This document shows positions 21,527 to 32,964 of a stretch of 64,000 bases of DNA, piece by piece. The notes beneath the pieces are model-generated. The model saw only the letters and a program-made list of their open reading frames with translations. It did no database searches and was not told where the DNA came from. Numbering within the stretch: the first letter of the stretch is position 1; every line of letters begins with the position of its first letter. Origin of the DNA: Diploptera punctata (Eukaryota; Arthropoda; Insecta; Blattodea; Blaberidae); the NCBI GenBank assembly GCA_030220185.1, contig JASPKZ010004199.1, forward strand, positions 2,017,501-2,081,500, written 5' to 3'. The position numbers and the translations under genes were made by a program.

Positions 21527-21527
<1 letters not shown>
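21261..21527 (+). pseudogene. LINE-C C-terminal end and 3' UTR
   Basis: Encodes the last ~65 residues of a LINE reverse transcriptase: HIRRMEEGRIPKIIMDW, then EPQGRKKKGRPNIMWIQGI and EDIWMNRQEWKNVLRQMSS with a stop at 21463-21465. A short 3' UTR (GAACATGGGTACCGG, then AAGCCGGAATAATAAAAAAA) follows. Only the C-terminus is present; no RT motif. It sits between (ATT)n arrays on both sides, and its own tail AATAATAAAA may have seeded the downstream array. Confidence 0.78.

Positions 21528-21597
<70 letters not shown>
21528..21597. repeat. (ATT)n microsatellite
   Basis: About 23 uninterrupted ATT units directly after the LINE-C 3' tail. Confidence 0.95.
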
Positions 21598-21598
<1 letters not shown>

Positions 21599-22129
21599 GT
21601 TGAATTGAATGTTTTCAAGAGGATTTTTTTAATTTCTGATTCAACAATATTTCGAACACTAGGGTGCTTTTCTGATAGGATTATTAAGATTTGAAACGAG
21701 CTGTTCGATCAAATAAACTGATTTATAGCGCTAAGTTGGATTGATGTTTGCAAATCGGATGGTCGTGTTTACAGTTCTTCTCACTTGTTGCCGTATATCA
21801 AACACATGAAACACATGCGGCTTATGTACACCACTTCTTATCAAATCACATCCCAACAAATACAATAGTTAGTAGCAATAGGGTAAAGTCACTTGTAAGA
21901 CCCGCTAGAGACTGAAGTCAGTTTTACAATTTGTTGACTATAATATTTTATCTACTTTTCGACTGTTTAACGAAATAGTACTTCGTGACTTAAAATTTGG
22001 TACATTATTCACACTTTAACAAAATATATGTAATGTTTTGTTCAGCAAATTTTGTTCTTTATAATTTTCAAGAAAGTATGGATATATCGTAAATTGGATG
22101 ACATAATATTTCTTGAGATAACCTTTACA
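21598..22129. other. Unassigned stretch
   Basis: No gene or repeat family recognised. Confidence 0.4.
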
Positions 22130-22480
22130 ACTAGTGTAATTCTTTCATAAACTCCTGTCAAATTGTATTCTTAGGGTTTCAGTTTTCAAATTATTTCCCA
22201 CCATTTACAATGATTTTAATGTTTTTTTAACGATTATTTGAATATATATTTTTCCACGATATTGAACTACATGAAGATGTGGCAGCCATATTGATTTTAA
22301 CGAATATTCTGTGTTCCAGTGGAGCCAGCATAGAGTCTATATATTTTGGCTGCATGCCGTCATTCCATAGTGTAAATCGCTTCGTGTTTGTTGGCGCAAG
22401 CGCATGGTATATGATTGGAACTTAGAAACATTTTTCGCATCAGATCTTGTAAAGTATTTCCATTTCTTGCATGACCCTCA
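22130..22480. repeat. Dispersed repeat (copy 2), without minisatellite
   Basis: Aligns with both flanks of 2800-3590 as one continuous ~330-bp block. The point where copy 1 holds the 51-bp tandem array corresponds here to about 22310-22350 (CATAGAGTCTATATATTTTGG). Confidence 0.65.
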
Positions 22481-22802
22481 TTTTAATAAATTCGTTTCTA
22501 ATTATGAATACTGAACAAAATTATTTTATAAGTAAAACTTTCACCTTTAAGAAAGTACTGAACTTGGAAATGTCTAATTTTGTATCAGTGTAAACGGTCT
22601 TCAGTATAATAATATACATTCATTTGATTGTATATGAGTTTAATTGCAAGATTTAATGATAATCTAGAAAGATTGGACAATTATTTAGTACATCATGAAA
22701 TAAGGGTGTAAGTATGGTTGCACCAAGCTAATGCATGAAAATTCGTTTAATATCTACTAAATCAATGTTTCATATTTTTCAACTTATCACATAAGCACGG
22801 TA

Positions 22803-22857
<55 letters not shown>

Positions 22858-23970
22858 TTAAACTGCAATATATTTTGTTTATTTGGGAACAGAGAACTTA
22901 AGGTATTGTCAAGTATAAAATATGTACCGTAAATCAATAACGATAAATAGGGGAGAAAGGCATGATCGTCCACGCAATTACGCCACATTTCACCGAACCC
23001 TTACAAACCTTGCCTCAGCATTAACTATTGTCCTCCTTCGAATGGTTTAGCGGTGAGAGGTAGGGTATTCTTGCCATTTGGTAGTTTTTGTTCCTACAGT
23101 CGAGTCGAAGGGAAGTATTATTCATTCACAAATATGCAGTTTTCAGTTTGCGGTTTTCTGTGACTGTATCTTTTGTAAGTGGGGCGAATGTTTTCAATAT
23201 GATTGAACTTACTTCCTGACTGGTGTTGTCATCCCCACACCACATTCATTTGAGCGCTAAACTAGTCAGAGGAGGACAATAAGCCTGGCAATAAAACCCC
23301 CTGTATAATTATTATGATTGACTCCAGAATCATGTGTACTTTTGGTGTAGGGTATACCAATGTTACAATAACTAAAATGTTTTGTTTGAATCTTAGCTGT
23401 AACCTATCTCTACTGTGCGCGATATATCTACTCGTATTTCTATATGAATAAACCATCCCGTGTGTTGTGTATTTTTCATCGAATTAGACTAGAATTACCA
23501 TTAGGCTATTTTGCATTTTTTTTAGATGAAGTAAAGTGGGCTGAAAAGTGTGGACTATTAAGTTACCCAACACATGGTGTTTAAATTTTAATTACTGGAA
23601 TAACTAGACATGACGCATGTGTAATATTACGTTTAAGGGGTGAAATACATAATTCAGAGCATGCAACAGTTTCCTGCATTCTATACATCTAGTTTTAAAC
23701 CAAACTTCTACACAAATATAAAAAGCATACACCAGAGTTTCTATAAAATACGGTTTGTTCGGGGATCGGGTATCTCCACCGTTTGGATACGTTTACATGT
23801 CAGTTTCTACAACCGACGTCGGTCTTGAAGGGTATGTATGAGGTACCGGTCGTTGTTCAATGCTGCAGTTCAGTTCAAATTTAGATTCACACTTGCAGTT
23901 TATATAAGTCTCGACGTTTACGTAAGTCTAGGATACAATATAAATTTTACAAACTTACACACTCCGCTAA
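22481..23970. other. Unassigned; one microsatellite
   Basis: (AAT)n at 22803-22856. Small open frames at 23640-24080 match nothing I recognise. No other repeat family seen. Confidence 0.45.
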
Positions 23971-23974
23971 CTCC

Positions 23975-24425
23975 CACTTATATTATATGGCTGCGAAACA
24001 TGAACTCTTACTTTAAGGAAGGAAGATTGCGAGTATTTGAGAATATAGTTCTTAAGAACATGTTTAGGTCAAAGAGATGAAAAGATAGATGACTGGAGAA
24101 AACTACATAATAGTGAGCTACTGTATGTATAGGAAGCCAGATATAATAAGAAAACAGTCAACTCTCGTAGACTGCGATGCCCAGGACATGTGGCACAATG
24201 GGGAATGAAAGAGGTGCATGAAACCTTATTGTAGGAAAACCAGAGGGAAAACGTCCACTTGATAGACCAAGAATGAGGTGGGAGAACAACATTATCCATG
24301 ATTTGAGGGAAGTAGATTATACAGGGGATGATTGGAAAACTTTAGCTCAGGATAGGGATGTATGGAGAACTTATGTCCGGCGGCCATGAACCTACGAGTT
24401 CGACAGTGCCAGTGAGTTAGTTAGT
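23975..24425 (+). mobile_element. LINE-A, 5'-truncated decayed copy
   Basis: Begins at TATATGGCTGCGAAACATGA (GCET region) and ends with ACGAGTTCGACAGTGCCAGT and a GTTAGTTAG tail. Frames are broken by several indels. Possible imperfect duplication: TTACACACTCCGCTA on the left against TTATACACTAAGCTA on the right. Confidence 0.85.
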
Positions 24426-24664
24426 TATACACTAAGCTAAGAGAATACTTATAAATTGTTTTGTGTAGAAAGAACATTCTGAGCTCTTGTGCCATAGTTT
24501 TATTTTATCTGAGAAGAGCGACGTCTCTTCTTTAAGAGCTGTGGGGGCCAGGCCCCGATCCCCATTCCTGAGAACGCAAATTAAATGTAATGCGGTATAT
24601 TTCATATTAATCTAAATCAGGTTAATGTGTATTACGATTTCAATGTGAATAATATTACATGACC

Positions 24665-25070
24665 TTTTAGCCGTCTCGCGCGCGACTGCCCCGACTGGGA
24701 TTCCAAGTTCGAATCATGGCGGTTCTGAGGGGAATTGGTGGTGAACCATATCTGGATTTTTCGGCTTTTTCTCGGGATTCTCCCGTTTCCCGAATTTCAT
24801 CCCACAACACTCTCCAATCTCCCTCCCCTTCATGTCATTTAATTTTGCATTCATTCATTTCAAATCATTTCATATTAAGAAAAATAGTTCGGTTGGCGCT
24901 CACAGGCGTTAAAAGTCTATTATTTCTGGGATCTAGTGGCAGGCCCATCAGGGCACTGACTCATGACTCCGAGCCTAAACAATACCCAATAGAACAGAAA
25001 GAGTTTAACAGGAGTGTTGTATTCCCTTCTCACGGCCACTTGGCCAACCCAAAAATGTCGACATGAGTTA
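24665..25070 (+). mobile_element. SINE, tRNA-headed, related to S4
   Basis: B-box-like CAAGTTCGAATCATGGCGG at 24705-24723, preceded by AGCCGTCTCGCGCGCGACTG. The body has TTTCTCGGGATTCTCCCGTTT and later GGCAGGCCCATCAGGGCACTG. The 117-codon open frame at 24716-25066 lies wholly in it and is not a gene. Assignment to S4 (orientation opposite to 13840-14095) rests on the CGGGATTCTCCCGTTTC block. Confidence 0.5.
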
Positions 25071-25079
25071 TAAGAGAAG

Positions 25080-26085
25080 AACCTGATGTGTCAGATCGGA
25101 AGACGACCTACAACTCACATAACACCGTAAAGTAGTCTTAATTCTATTCAGCCATAATATACTAGGATAGCACAATAGGTTTTTCAGGTCGGTCTGTCCG
25201 CCTAGTCCGAATAAAGAACTAAAGAACATGATCTTTTAATACAGAGCGGTCTATGAGATTATCTACTACGCTCGGCGGCACGCGGGCCCAACGTTGTCCC
25301 TTTTTGTTCCCGTCGATTTTTAAGAGCATAAAAATATTGAGTATGACTTTCTATGGAAGTGGATCTCGTGTCAAAGATTCATAGAAGGAATACAACCTCA
25401 AGCTAGAAACAAGAAGTCTCTGAAAAAGCCCATTGCCCCTTCACGCCCATATTTTAATTGCAACGCTAATAATTACACTGAGCAACAAACAATAAACTTT
25501 GTTTTTTGTCTCAGAAAGAACAATATGTGATTCTGATAGTATTTTTTCTCCAGGATTCATATATGATATTGTTTTTTCTCCATCACGCAAGGTTTCCGGG
25601 AGACAGGCATTTATTATAATTTCAAACATTTTAATATTTTCTACATTCGTAACTACACAATATTCGAACATTCGGACTCGCCTAGAAAGTAAGAAATGAC
25701 GGTTTTCTCCTATATTTCGCCTGTGGAGCATCCCTCTTGATGGTCCAACAATAATCGGCCAGCATATTAGGATTCCATTTGCCTTGATATATCTTTTTCG
25801 TAGCTGAAATCTCCTGAGTTAGCTCATTATGTTTATTTTACATTGGACAAATGGACGAAAAAACGTTTTTTTAACATACAATTATTTAAATTCATTAATT
25901 TAATTTGAAATAAAAAACTGTGGGTGATAGAGAAATTCCGAATACATTTATTTGAAAACATGATAAAAAAACTGCATTAAGTACAACTATTGGTACTCAT
26001 GACACAAAAATCATGTTAACCAGTGTTATCTGAGCTGTTATGGAAAACCTTTAAATAAAATATTAACAGAAAAGAAAATACAGAA
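25080..26085. other. Unassigned stretch
   Basis: No gene or repeat family recognised. Open frames at 25441-25731 lack support. Confidence 0.45.
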
Positions 26086-26087
26086 AA

Positions 26088-26297
26088 CAGATTCCCAGGA
26101 AGAATACTAGAGTGGGCGACACTTGGTAGAACAAGAAGAGGACGGCCAATATAACTTGGGCTGGTGGTATTTTGAGCAGCATAAGGGAAAAAGATTGGAC
26201 GATGCAGATTAGAATGACTGAGGTGTATAGTGGAGAATGACAGTAGATTAGTTGGATGCAGGAAAATGATGAGAGACCTGCTAAATAAATAAATAAA
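26088..26297 (+). pseudogene. LINE-D C-terminal fragment
   Basis: Encodes a broken LINE C-terminal tail (RILEWATLGRTRRGRPI near 26100-26155, then several stops) and ends in an AAATAAATAAATAAA tail. Only ~60 residues equivalent remain. Family assignment is by the RTRRGRP pattern and the tandem tail. Confidence 0.5.
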
Positions 26298-26317
26298 TTT
26301 GCATTTTAATATAGTTT

Positions 26318-26690
26318 GTATGTTCTTCTTCTTTCTTTTGTTCTACGATCCTCTAAGAAAAACCTGGCCTCCTTCATAACATCTACCCATTCTTCTCTAT
26401 TCCTCGCCTTCTGTCTCCATCTTTCAATCTTCAGTTGTCTTAAGTCTTCCTCAACCTTATCCAACCATTTTAGTTTATGTTTCAACCTTTCTTCTTCCTT
26501 CTGGTCTCCCTTCTAAAATATTTTTTCACTTCTTTCCTGCTCCATCCGCAACACATGTACTACCCATTCCAGTCTATTTATTCTAATATCTCCTACCATA
26601 TCTAAATGCCTATATAATGCTTTCAATTCCTGGTTCCTTTTAGTTCTCCATGTATCTTGTTCTAATACCGCTCCATGTATAGTTTGTATG
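26318..26690 (-). pseudogene. LINE-E C-terminal fragment
   Basis: On the minus strand, from 26680 down, this reads TKRNQELKALYRHLDMVGDI, then RINRLEWVVHVLRMEQE, KLKWLDKVEEDLRQLKIERW and NREEWVDVMKEARFFLEDRR. This is the usual C-terminal tail of another arthropod LINE family. A stop lies near 26514 (KIF then stop). The frame is otherwise well preserved and ends in a GAAGAA-type 3' tail near 26318-26330. Confidence 0.72.
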
Positions 26691-26699
26691 TTCTAGGTC

Positions 26700-27513
26700 A
26701 ATTTTATTATGCTCATATGTCATTTGTTCATAGCATATTCTTATAAATGTATTATATTAGGACATGTAGATATATTATTTTCGTTTTAACGATACATTAT
26801 GTTAACTTTTAACTAGTATACATTTTAGGCAAGTTGAAGTAATTTGATAGTATATTTAGTAGTTTAAATTCATATATAACATGAAAGTTATTAGTTCTAA
26901 TTGATTAGAAGTTCTAAATGCCTAAACTCGCCAGTGTAAGTGCCTAAGTATTTAAATTTTCAATTATAGAAATTAATTTCTTATTGTATAAAACTCAGAA
27001 CGGCCAAATCCGACTGAATCGGATTGTCTAGGGATGACAGTACAGAGTATCACGTGGCTAGCGACTCAATAACTCAATATTAGTTTCAGTTTTCATGTAT
27101 CTCGCAACTCAGCTGTTCTCATGGGGATGAGTGAATCCCCTGCAAACAAACATTTATGTGATACCCGGGAATCGAATCTCTGCGATGCTACTCAGATTGA
27201 CTGATATACTGCAGATGGGCTCATGTTTCGATTGTTAATTCTCTTCAATAACACGATATCATTAGTTAAATGTTTCTTTAATTCAAATTTCGAAATTTCG
27301 ATCTCCATAAATCAAAGATTATTAAAATATGTTTGAAAGTTATGCAACTATTAGTTTCAGTTTAAATTGAATTGTTTAACTGAGCATAGCTTTCCTACGC
27401 GTGACGTCAATCACTCCACAGTCCACAGTTCATGGTTCATCTTGACGTGGCGTTTTTATAGGCTGGTGCAATTTTTAAAAAATTAAACATAATGAAGACT
27501 TCTAAAATTCATA
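26700..27513. other. Unassigned stretch
   Basis: No gene recognised. 27160-27190 (ACCCGGGAATCGAATCTCTG) resembles a reversed SINE B-box but nothing around it aligns with another copy. Confidence 0.4.
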
Positions 27514-27527
27514 TACAGTACATCACA

Positions 27528-27900
27528 TCGGCCACGGTGGACTAGTAATTATACTCCTTGCCGAAGGTCCCAAGGGTTCAAATCCGGCCGAGGTCGATGG
27601 ATTTTTTAGGATGGAAAAATCCAGGTCCTCCAGGAGGATCTTTAAGCTGTGGAGATTTTCAGGCTCGTAAAAGATCCTTAAACCTGAATGAAAAGGCCTC
27701 TAAGCAAAATTTGCCGATTTTCCCCGCCCTAGTACTATCTTGGTTTCGTAGATGTCCGTATAAGGTGGAACGCTGACCACGGACCTCTCCAATGACATCT
27801 ATACGAAAACAAATGTAACTAAATTAGTATTGGTTCAAATTCTTCCCTGTAGGGGGAGAGCGCCTAAATCTGGTTGAGGGAAACAAGGGCTTACAGGAAG
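27528..27900 (+). mobile_element. SINE S1 copy with TSD
   Basis: Head TCGGCCACGGTGGACTAG, B-box-like GGGTTCAAATCCGGCC (27571-27586), then GGATGGAAAAATCCAGG, GGCTCGTAAAAGATCCTTAA and CTGTAGGGGGAGAGCGCC. Flanked by TACAGTACATCACA at 27514-27527 and TACAGTATATCACA at 27901-27914 (14 bp, one mismatch). Confidence 0.93.
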
Positions 27901-27914
27901 TACAGTATATCACA

Positions 27915-28358
27915 ATGGAGATTATGTAGTAGAGTGATATATCAGGTAATTGATATTTTTACACTTTAAACATACATATCACCATATCCCTGTGTTTCAC
28001 AAAGTATCCGCCAAACATTTTAGGGGATTCTTATGCGTCATTTATTCATTAAATAAACAGTACTTGAACAGTGCACTTTTTTACGCCAACTATAAAACAC
28101 AGTATGCAGATTATATTGGAGAAATATTCTACGTTGCCAAGTGTAGATCTCTATCGTAAATGTTACATAATACACATATGGACGTTTATTAAATTAAGAT
28201 TAATCTGACAAAAATCTAAGGATTCGTAAATGTATTTTTAAATCCAAATGGATACAAAAAAGTTTGGAAACTACTGTCATAGGCTATATGCTTCCGGATA
28301 TAAGTATTCTCTTTAAAAATAATCGTTTTGTCGTCTTATATATCTGAAACTATTGAGG

Positions 28359-28396
<38 letters not shown>

Positions 28397-28720
28397 CCAT
28401 GTCCTTTTACATATTTGTGGGAGTTGAGAGGGGACTTTGTAGATAAATTCTTAATATGAAATGAGAGAATCGAAGACGTACCGTTTCAGTGACAAGATTG
28501 AGTCAGTATCATTTATCCTCTTGAAAATAACTAACCAAAATGAACAGATCGACGTCTTCAGTCACCGAATGACATAATATGACATAAATACATATTATGT
28601 ATTTCTAAATTCACGTCACATGTCATTCAGTCATCGATGGGCGTTTTCATTATCACATTCCTTTATCACATATGTAACGCGTTTGTCAGAGTAAAAAAAG
28701 AAAGGCTGTATATATAAAGT
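27915..28720. other. Unassigned; AT microsatellite
   Basis: (TA)n at 28362-28391. No gene or dispersed repeat recognised. Confidence 0.45.
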
Positions 28721-28721
28721 A

Positions 28722-29022
28722 AAAGTAAGTAAAGTATTCCCACTACAGACCTCAGGAGGTCCTTGGGGTAGTGGGAGGTTAAGGCTCCCACTTTTCATAG
28801 ACAATCAGCACTTAATGTCAGCCGAGTTGTCAGCCCTGCGTGACGGCCGCCTTTACCCCCAGAACAAGCGTCTGGTACTCATTTCCGTTAGAGGCTGAGT
28901 CGACCCCAGGGCCATAGTGCCGCCAGAAGGTTTGGGTCAGTTTAAAATTCTGACCCCACCGGGACTTGAACCCTCGACCTTCCGGCTTGTAGCGCAGTAC
29001 CTTAATCATTACGCTAGGGCGT
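28722..29022 (-). mobile_element. SINE S5 copy
   Basis: tRNA-derived SINE in reverse. The minus strand reads head GCCCTAGCGTAATGATTAAGG, then B-box-like GGGTTCAAGTCCCGG (28967-28981), the body, and a 3' end at GTAAAGTATTCCCACTACAG. Near-identical copy at 37494-37790. Confidence 0.9.
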
Positions 29023-29024
29023 GC

Positions 29025-29120
29025 CCCATATATATATATTGATTTTTTCTTTTCATATCATATATATATATATATATATTCATTTTTTCTTTTCATATCA
29101 TTATATATATATATATATAT
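29025..29120. repeat. (TA)n with a duplicated S6-tail motif
   Basis: Three (TA)n runs separated by two copies of ATTTTTTCTTTTCATATCA (29041-29060 and 29082-29100). The motif is the 3' tail of S6, so S6-tail pieces were amplified together with TA repeats. Confidence 0.7.
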
Positions 29121-29122
29121 AT

Positions 29123-29242
29123 GCGGTCGTCACGCAGGGCTGACAACCCGGCTGACATCAAGTGCCGATTGTTTAGAAAAAGTGGGAGCCTTAACCTACT
29201 ACCACCCCAAGGGCCTCCCGAGGCCTGTAGTGGGATTACTTT

Positions 29243-29250
<8 letters not shown>
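29123..29250 (+). mobile_element. SINE S5, 3' part only, inverted to the previous copy
   Basis: GCGGTCGTCACGCAGGGCTG, GACAACCCGGCTGACATC and TGTAGTGGGATTACTTTAC match the 3' half of S5. With the reversed copy at 28735-28860 it forms a ~125-bp inverted repeat across the TA tract. It runs directly into (TA)n at 29247-29295. Confidence 0.88.
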
Positions 29251-29296
<46 letters not shown>

Positions 29297-29297
<1 letters not shown>

Positions 29298-29853
29298 TAG
29301 AAGTCCCGGCCACGCGTTGCTGTGGCTAAGGTATACGTTAAAAATTTTAATTAAGTTGCTGTCTTTCAGCCAGATTACTTAAAACTAATACTTACACAGA
29401 AAATTAGTAATATTGAAAATAAAATAAACAATGAACACACTTAAATTATGAAATAATCAATATTTGTAATTCAATTGAAATTCGCGGTTGCAACAAAAAA
29501 GCACAGCCATCTGGATCTCTCTTTGTTAAATAATAAACCAATTACCTTACCAAATTACCTTACACGGCCATCTGTTAGAATCGTATGGAACTCACAGATA
29601 ATTACACCGCCATCCGTTAGAATCGTACGGGACTCACAGATAATTATAACTCTTTGTTAAATAATAAACAAATAATTTGCAATTAAAAAAATTAATGAGA
29701 CTATAAATTTAGTTATAAACTTCCCTAAGTCTCAAATTGGATCAAACTGCACACAGTGTGCAAAATTTTATTAAAATCGGTTCAGTAGTTTAGAATTCCA
29801 TCGCGGACAAACAACGTGACACGAAATGTATATATATATATATATATATATAC
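29297..29853 (-). mobile_element. Non-autonomous Helitron-like element
   Basis: On the minus strand the 3' end shows the Helitron hallmark: a hairpin GCCACAGCAACGCGTGGC (29311-29328), then CGGGACTT, then CTAG at 29297-29300, followed by T. The opposite end (29790-29830) reads, in reverse, ACATTTCGTGTCACGTTGTT then TGTCCGCGATGG, a 5' part I associate with insect Helitrons. It lies between (TA)n tracts. Inside are two 40-bp direct repeats with CCGTTAGAATCGTA..GACTCACAGATAATT (29570-29643). No coding region, so non-autonomous. It differs from the Helitron at 14782. Confidence 0.68.
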
Positions 29854-30107
29854 ACACTAAGTTAAAAGGAACGGATTGTGATAAAAACAAGTGACATCAA
29901 GTGACGGTAGATGTTGTCCTCTATTAATTTGAGTGGCTATGTGAAGCGATTCGATTCCTTAATCAAAATGTTACGCTTCCGAACACGGATTTCTTGTCAT
30001 CTACCAAATCCCTTCAATAACTGCGAGAAGAGTGTAATATGAACTCTAAATTGCCATATGTAAGAAACATTAACTCATTAACATAATTCCGAAGCTTGTA
30101 TGATATG

Positions 30108-30235
30108 ATAATGGAATTTATTGCTTTTTTCAAAAGAAAGAAAATACATGTTTATTTACATTGCGCACTGGCCTGCTTGGCCGTACGCGCACTATTTTTC
30201 CATGAATTAAAAAAAATAATAAAAATCATCATAAC
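30108..30235. repeat. Dispersed repeat, copy 1 of 2
   Basis: About 125 bp similar to 36268-36392: shared GGAATTTATTGC, TTTACATTGCGCAC.GGCCTG, CTTGGCC.TACG and TATTTTTCCATGAAT. Class unknown. Confidence 0.75.
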
Positions 30236-32290
30236 TTGTAAATGTATTAAGTAATACTCTGTTATTGATGCTTCAAAGAAGCGATAACTGTTATATTTCT
30301 GACCGAGGCCAGTCACGACTCCACAGCATTACCATGACTACCAAGACAGAAAGGGAGGACGTCCGCTGTTAATCACCAGCCGGGGATAGTTAAGTAGTGT
30401 CGCAAGTGACCTCTCTCACTACATGATTTTTCCGAAGTTCAATATCAGCTCCCGTCACGTGTCATCACCCTGCATATATTTACATTCAAACTTTCTGTGA
30501 TGTGGTACACGTCTGGCTAGTGTAGGCCTACTAAGGTTCCTGGATTCAATTTCTGCCTATTCCATAGATTTTTTTTTCTTTGAGTTTAGGGTCTGGTATA
30601 GGGACCAGCCCTATGATAACAATTAAGTAGCTACATTGTATGATAATTTATAAAGTTTTATTTTTAATTGGGCAAAGTTTGGATTGGAAATGGCCTATAT
30701 CTAATTTACAATTTGATAGATTGCATATTAAAGGAAAAATCCGGAAAAGAAAACTGAAATTAAGGTTAATGGTTTACGTCACTCTAACGACATGACTCTA
30801 CATTGTCATCTCCTTTGGTTGAGAGCACCTAATTCAGTCGGGCTTTATTCTGCAGAGCTATGGTTCCAATATTTAATTATATCTTTAATTAACTGCACTT
30901 AATATGAACATTTTCTTTTGTTTCAGGTAGATTGACGTTTATTTTTCAGTCATGAACACAAAGTGAGTATATTCTTTTCTTAAATATATAAGTACACTTT
31001 AAAATTATTGCTCTAAATAAATATGTCAACAAATTAGTCCCTATTTAGTTTAAAAGTAATACAATAAATATTTTTAAAATTATAAAGCGGTGGCTTATAG
31101 CATGGGTGTTGTTTAGAGGTTAATCTAATTAGATGTTATAATGACGTTTCATAAAAGCGGTAGTAAAGTTTCCCTCAAAGTCCGTTTAAGCACTTAAATT
31201 ACAGATGATTCTTTAAACGTCTCAAGAAATGGAGTTGTGCGGTTTTTGCGCTCAGAATGTTGGGCGTGTAGCCTGCTTTAAGGATCAATAGCGAGCGCAA
31301 GAAAATACCTCCCATCAAACATCTCCAGAAATCCACAGTACAGGGGGTTGTGCAACTTACAATACACTCCACGTGTCTATTCGCTGGATATTGTTAGTTC
31401 ATCATATCTTGTCTGTTCTTCTTTTGAACCACAGAGTCAACGTTTCCTATTACTTAAGTAACGTCTGAGAGTTGAAAATAGTTTTGGCTGTTGTTAAAAT
31501 CCCAAATTGGACAACTGTAGTCATCATAAATGTTTCTATAATGACATAGCTTTCCTTAATTAAATATTTAATATGCCTTATCTGCTAAAGGTGGTCAAAC
31601 TCTTTGTTACCCCCGGTCGCTTTGATAAGCAAGAGAGGCTGAAAGAGTGTAGAGCCAAGAGTGTCTCGTGTACCGGTAATGAAAAGTCTGGGATTCTCGC
31701 AGTGAATACGGCTGATGAAGTCATTCGTGTAACATAAAAATCTGAACTTGCATCTTCAAATAAAGATTTTTTTAAACCGTGAAACGTTACTGTGCGCTGA
31801 ACATCAAAATTGAATTTTAGGTCTCAGTTTGATATACCGTAATTAAATAATAATATATTTGTCAACTTATCGTATTTTTAAAAAGAAGCATTTTGTTTGA
31901 AATACAGTTCTCAAATTGTAACTACTAAATGAACTTTAAAAGATAGTTATATTATAACTTTATTCACTATCTGTTGAAAATTAGTGTGCTCATATTTACA
32001 TTTTTCTAAACGCCTTTTGTATGTTGAATAATTTATCAGATAATACATTGCTTTGTGCAGCATTATTTGCGCAAAGACTGATTCTCACAAGTAAGCTAAA
32101 TGAATGCACATTTGACCATTTTAAATATTTTATGTAAATATATAACAAGTTATTATTGTCTGATATTTTTATTTATTGGTAGATGAAAGGAAACCTCATA
32201 ATTTATCATTTTCTTAACAATATCCAACATGTAGTCACGCATGCACTTCCAAAGATATTTTAACATAAATTAATTAATTTTTTTCACCCT
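30236..32290. other. Unassigned; holds a candidate mini-exon
   Basis: No repeat family recognised in this ~2 kb, the longest stretch of the window without identifiable elements. The candidate exon at 30927-30962 lies inside it. Confidence 0.4.
30927..30962 (+). other. Candidate host mini-exon with start codon
   Basis: Good splice signals frame a 36-nt segment. A pyrimidine-rich TTTTCTTTTGTTTCAG ends at 30926, and the segment ends ACACAAA before GTGAGTAT (donor consensus) at 30963. It holds one ATG at 30952, giving Met-Asn-Thr-Lys in progress. This would suit a leader/first coding exon of a host gene on the plus strand with long introns. Such signals occur by chance, so this is only a candidate. 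Confidence 0.25.
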
Positions 32291-32382
32291 CTTTGGGGTA
32301 CGTTAGATCACTCATTTCTCTCTGTGTTATTCCTTACTTAGTATACAGTATTTTTTCATTTTTTTCTTATCTTTTCTATATT

Positions 32383-32439
32383 ATTATTATTATCATGATT
32401 ATTATTATTATTATATTATCATTATTATTATTATCATTA

Positions 32440-32470
<31 letters not shown>

Positions 32471-32866
32471 TATTATATTATTATTATTATCATTAATATT
32501 ATATTATTATTATTATTATCATTAATATTATATTATTATTATTATTATCATTAATATTATATTATTATTATCATTATTATTATTATCATTATTATTATTA
32601 TCATTATTATCATCATTATTATCATTATTATCATTATTATCATTATTATCATTATTATCATTATTATCATTATTATCATTATTATCATTATTATCATTAT
32701 TATTATTATTATCATTATTATCATTATTATCATTATTATTATTATTATCATTATTATTATTATTATCATTATTATTATTATTATCATTATTATTATCATC
32801 ATTATTATTTTCATCATTATTATTATCATTATCATTATCTTATCATTATTATTATTATTATTAATA
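32383..32866. repeat. (ATT/ATC)n microsatellite, 9-bp unit
   Basis: About 480 bp of ATT repeats with regular ATC. The central part (about 32615-32700) has the 9-bp unit ATTATTATC. Open frames are artefacts. Confidence 0.95.
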
Positions 32867-32964
32867 ATCTCAATAATATATTCTTTTAGTTGTTGGCCAA
32901 TAAATAGTTTTCGTTTAAATTCGCGTATATTAATTCAATACTTAGCGTATACTGTAAATGTATA

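Noticed and set aside
23030..23110. tRNA-Gly-like text (GGTTTAGCGGTGAG, then TATTCTTGCCATTTGG)
   Set aside because: Only an A-box-like start is seen, no T-arm, and no repeat copy to support a SINE.
24716..25066. 117-codon open frame
   Set aside because: It lies entirely inside a tRNA-headed SINE and has no recognisable domain.
29182..29382. Open frame with a Tyr-Ile repeat
   Set aside because: Composite of an S5 fragment and a TA microsatellite.
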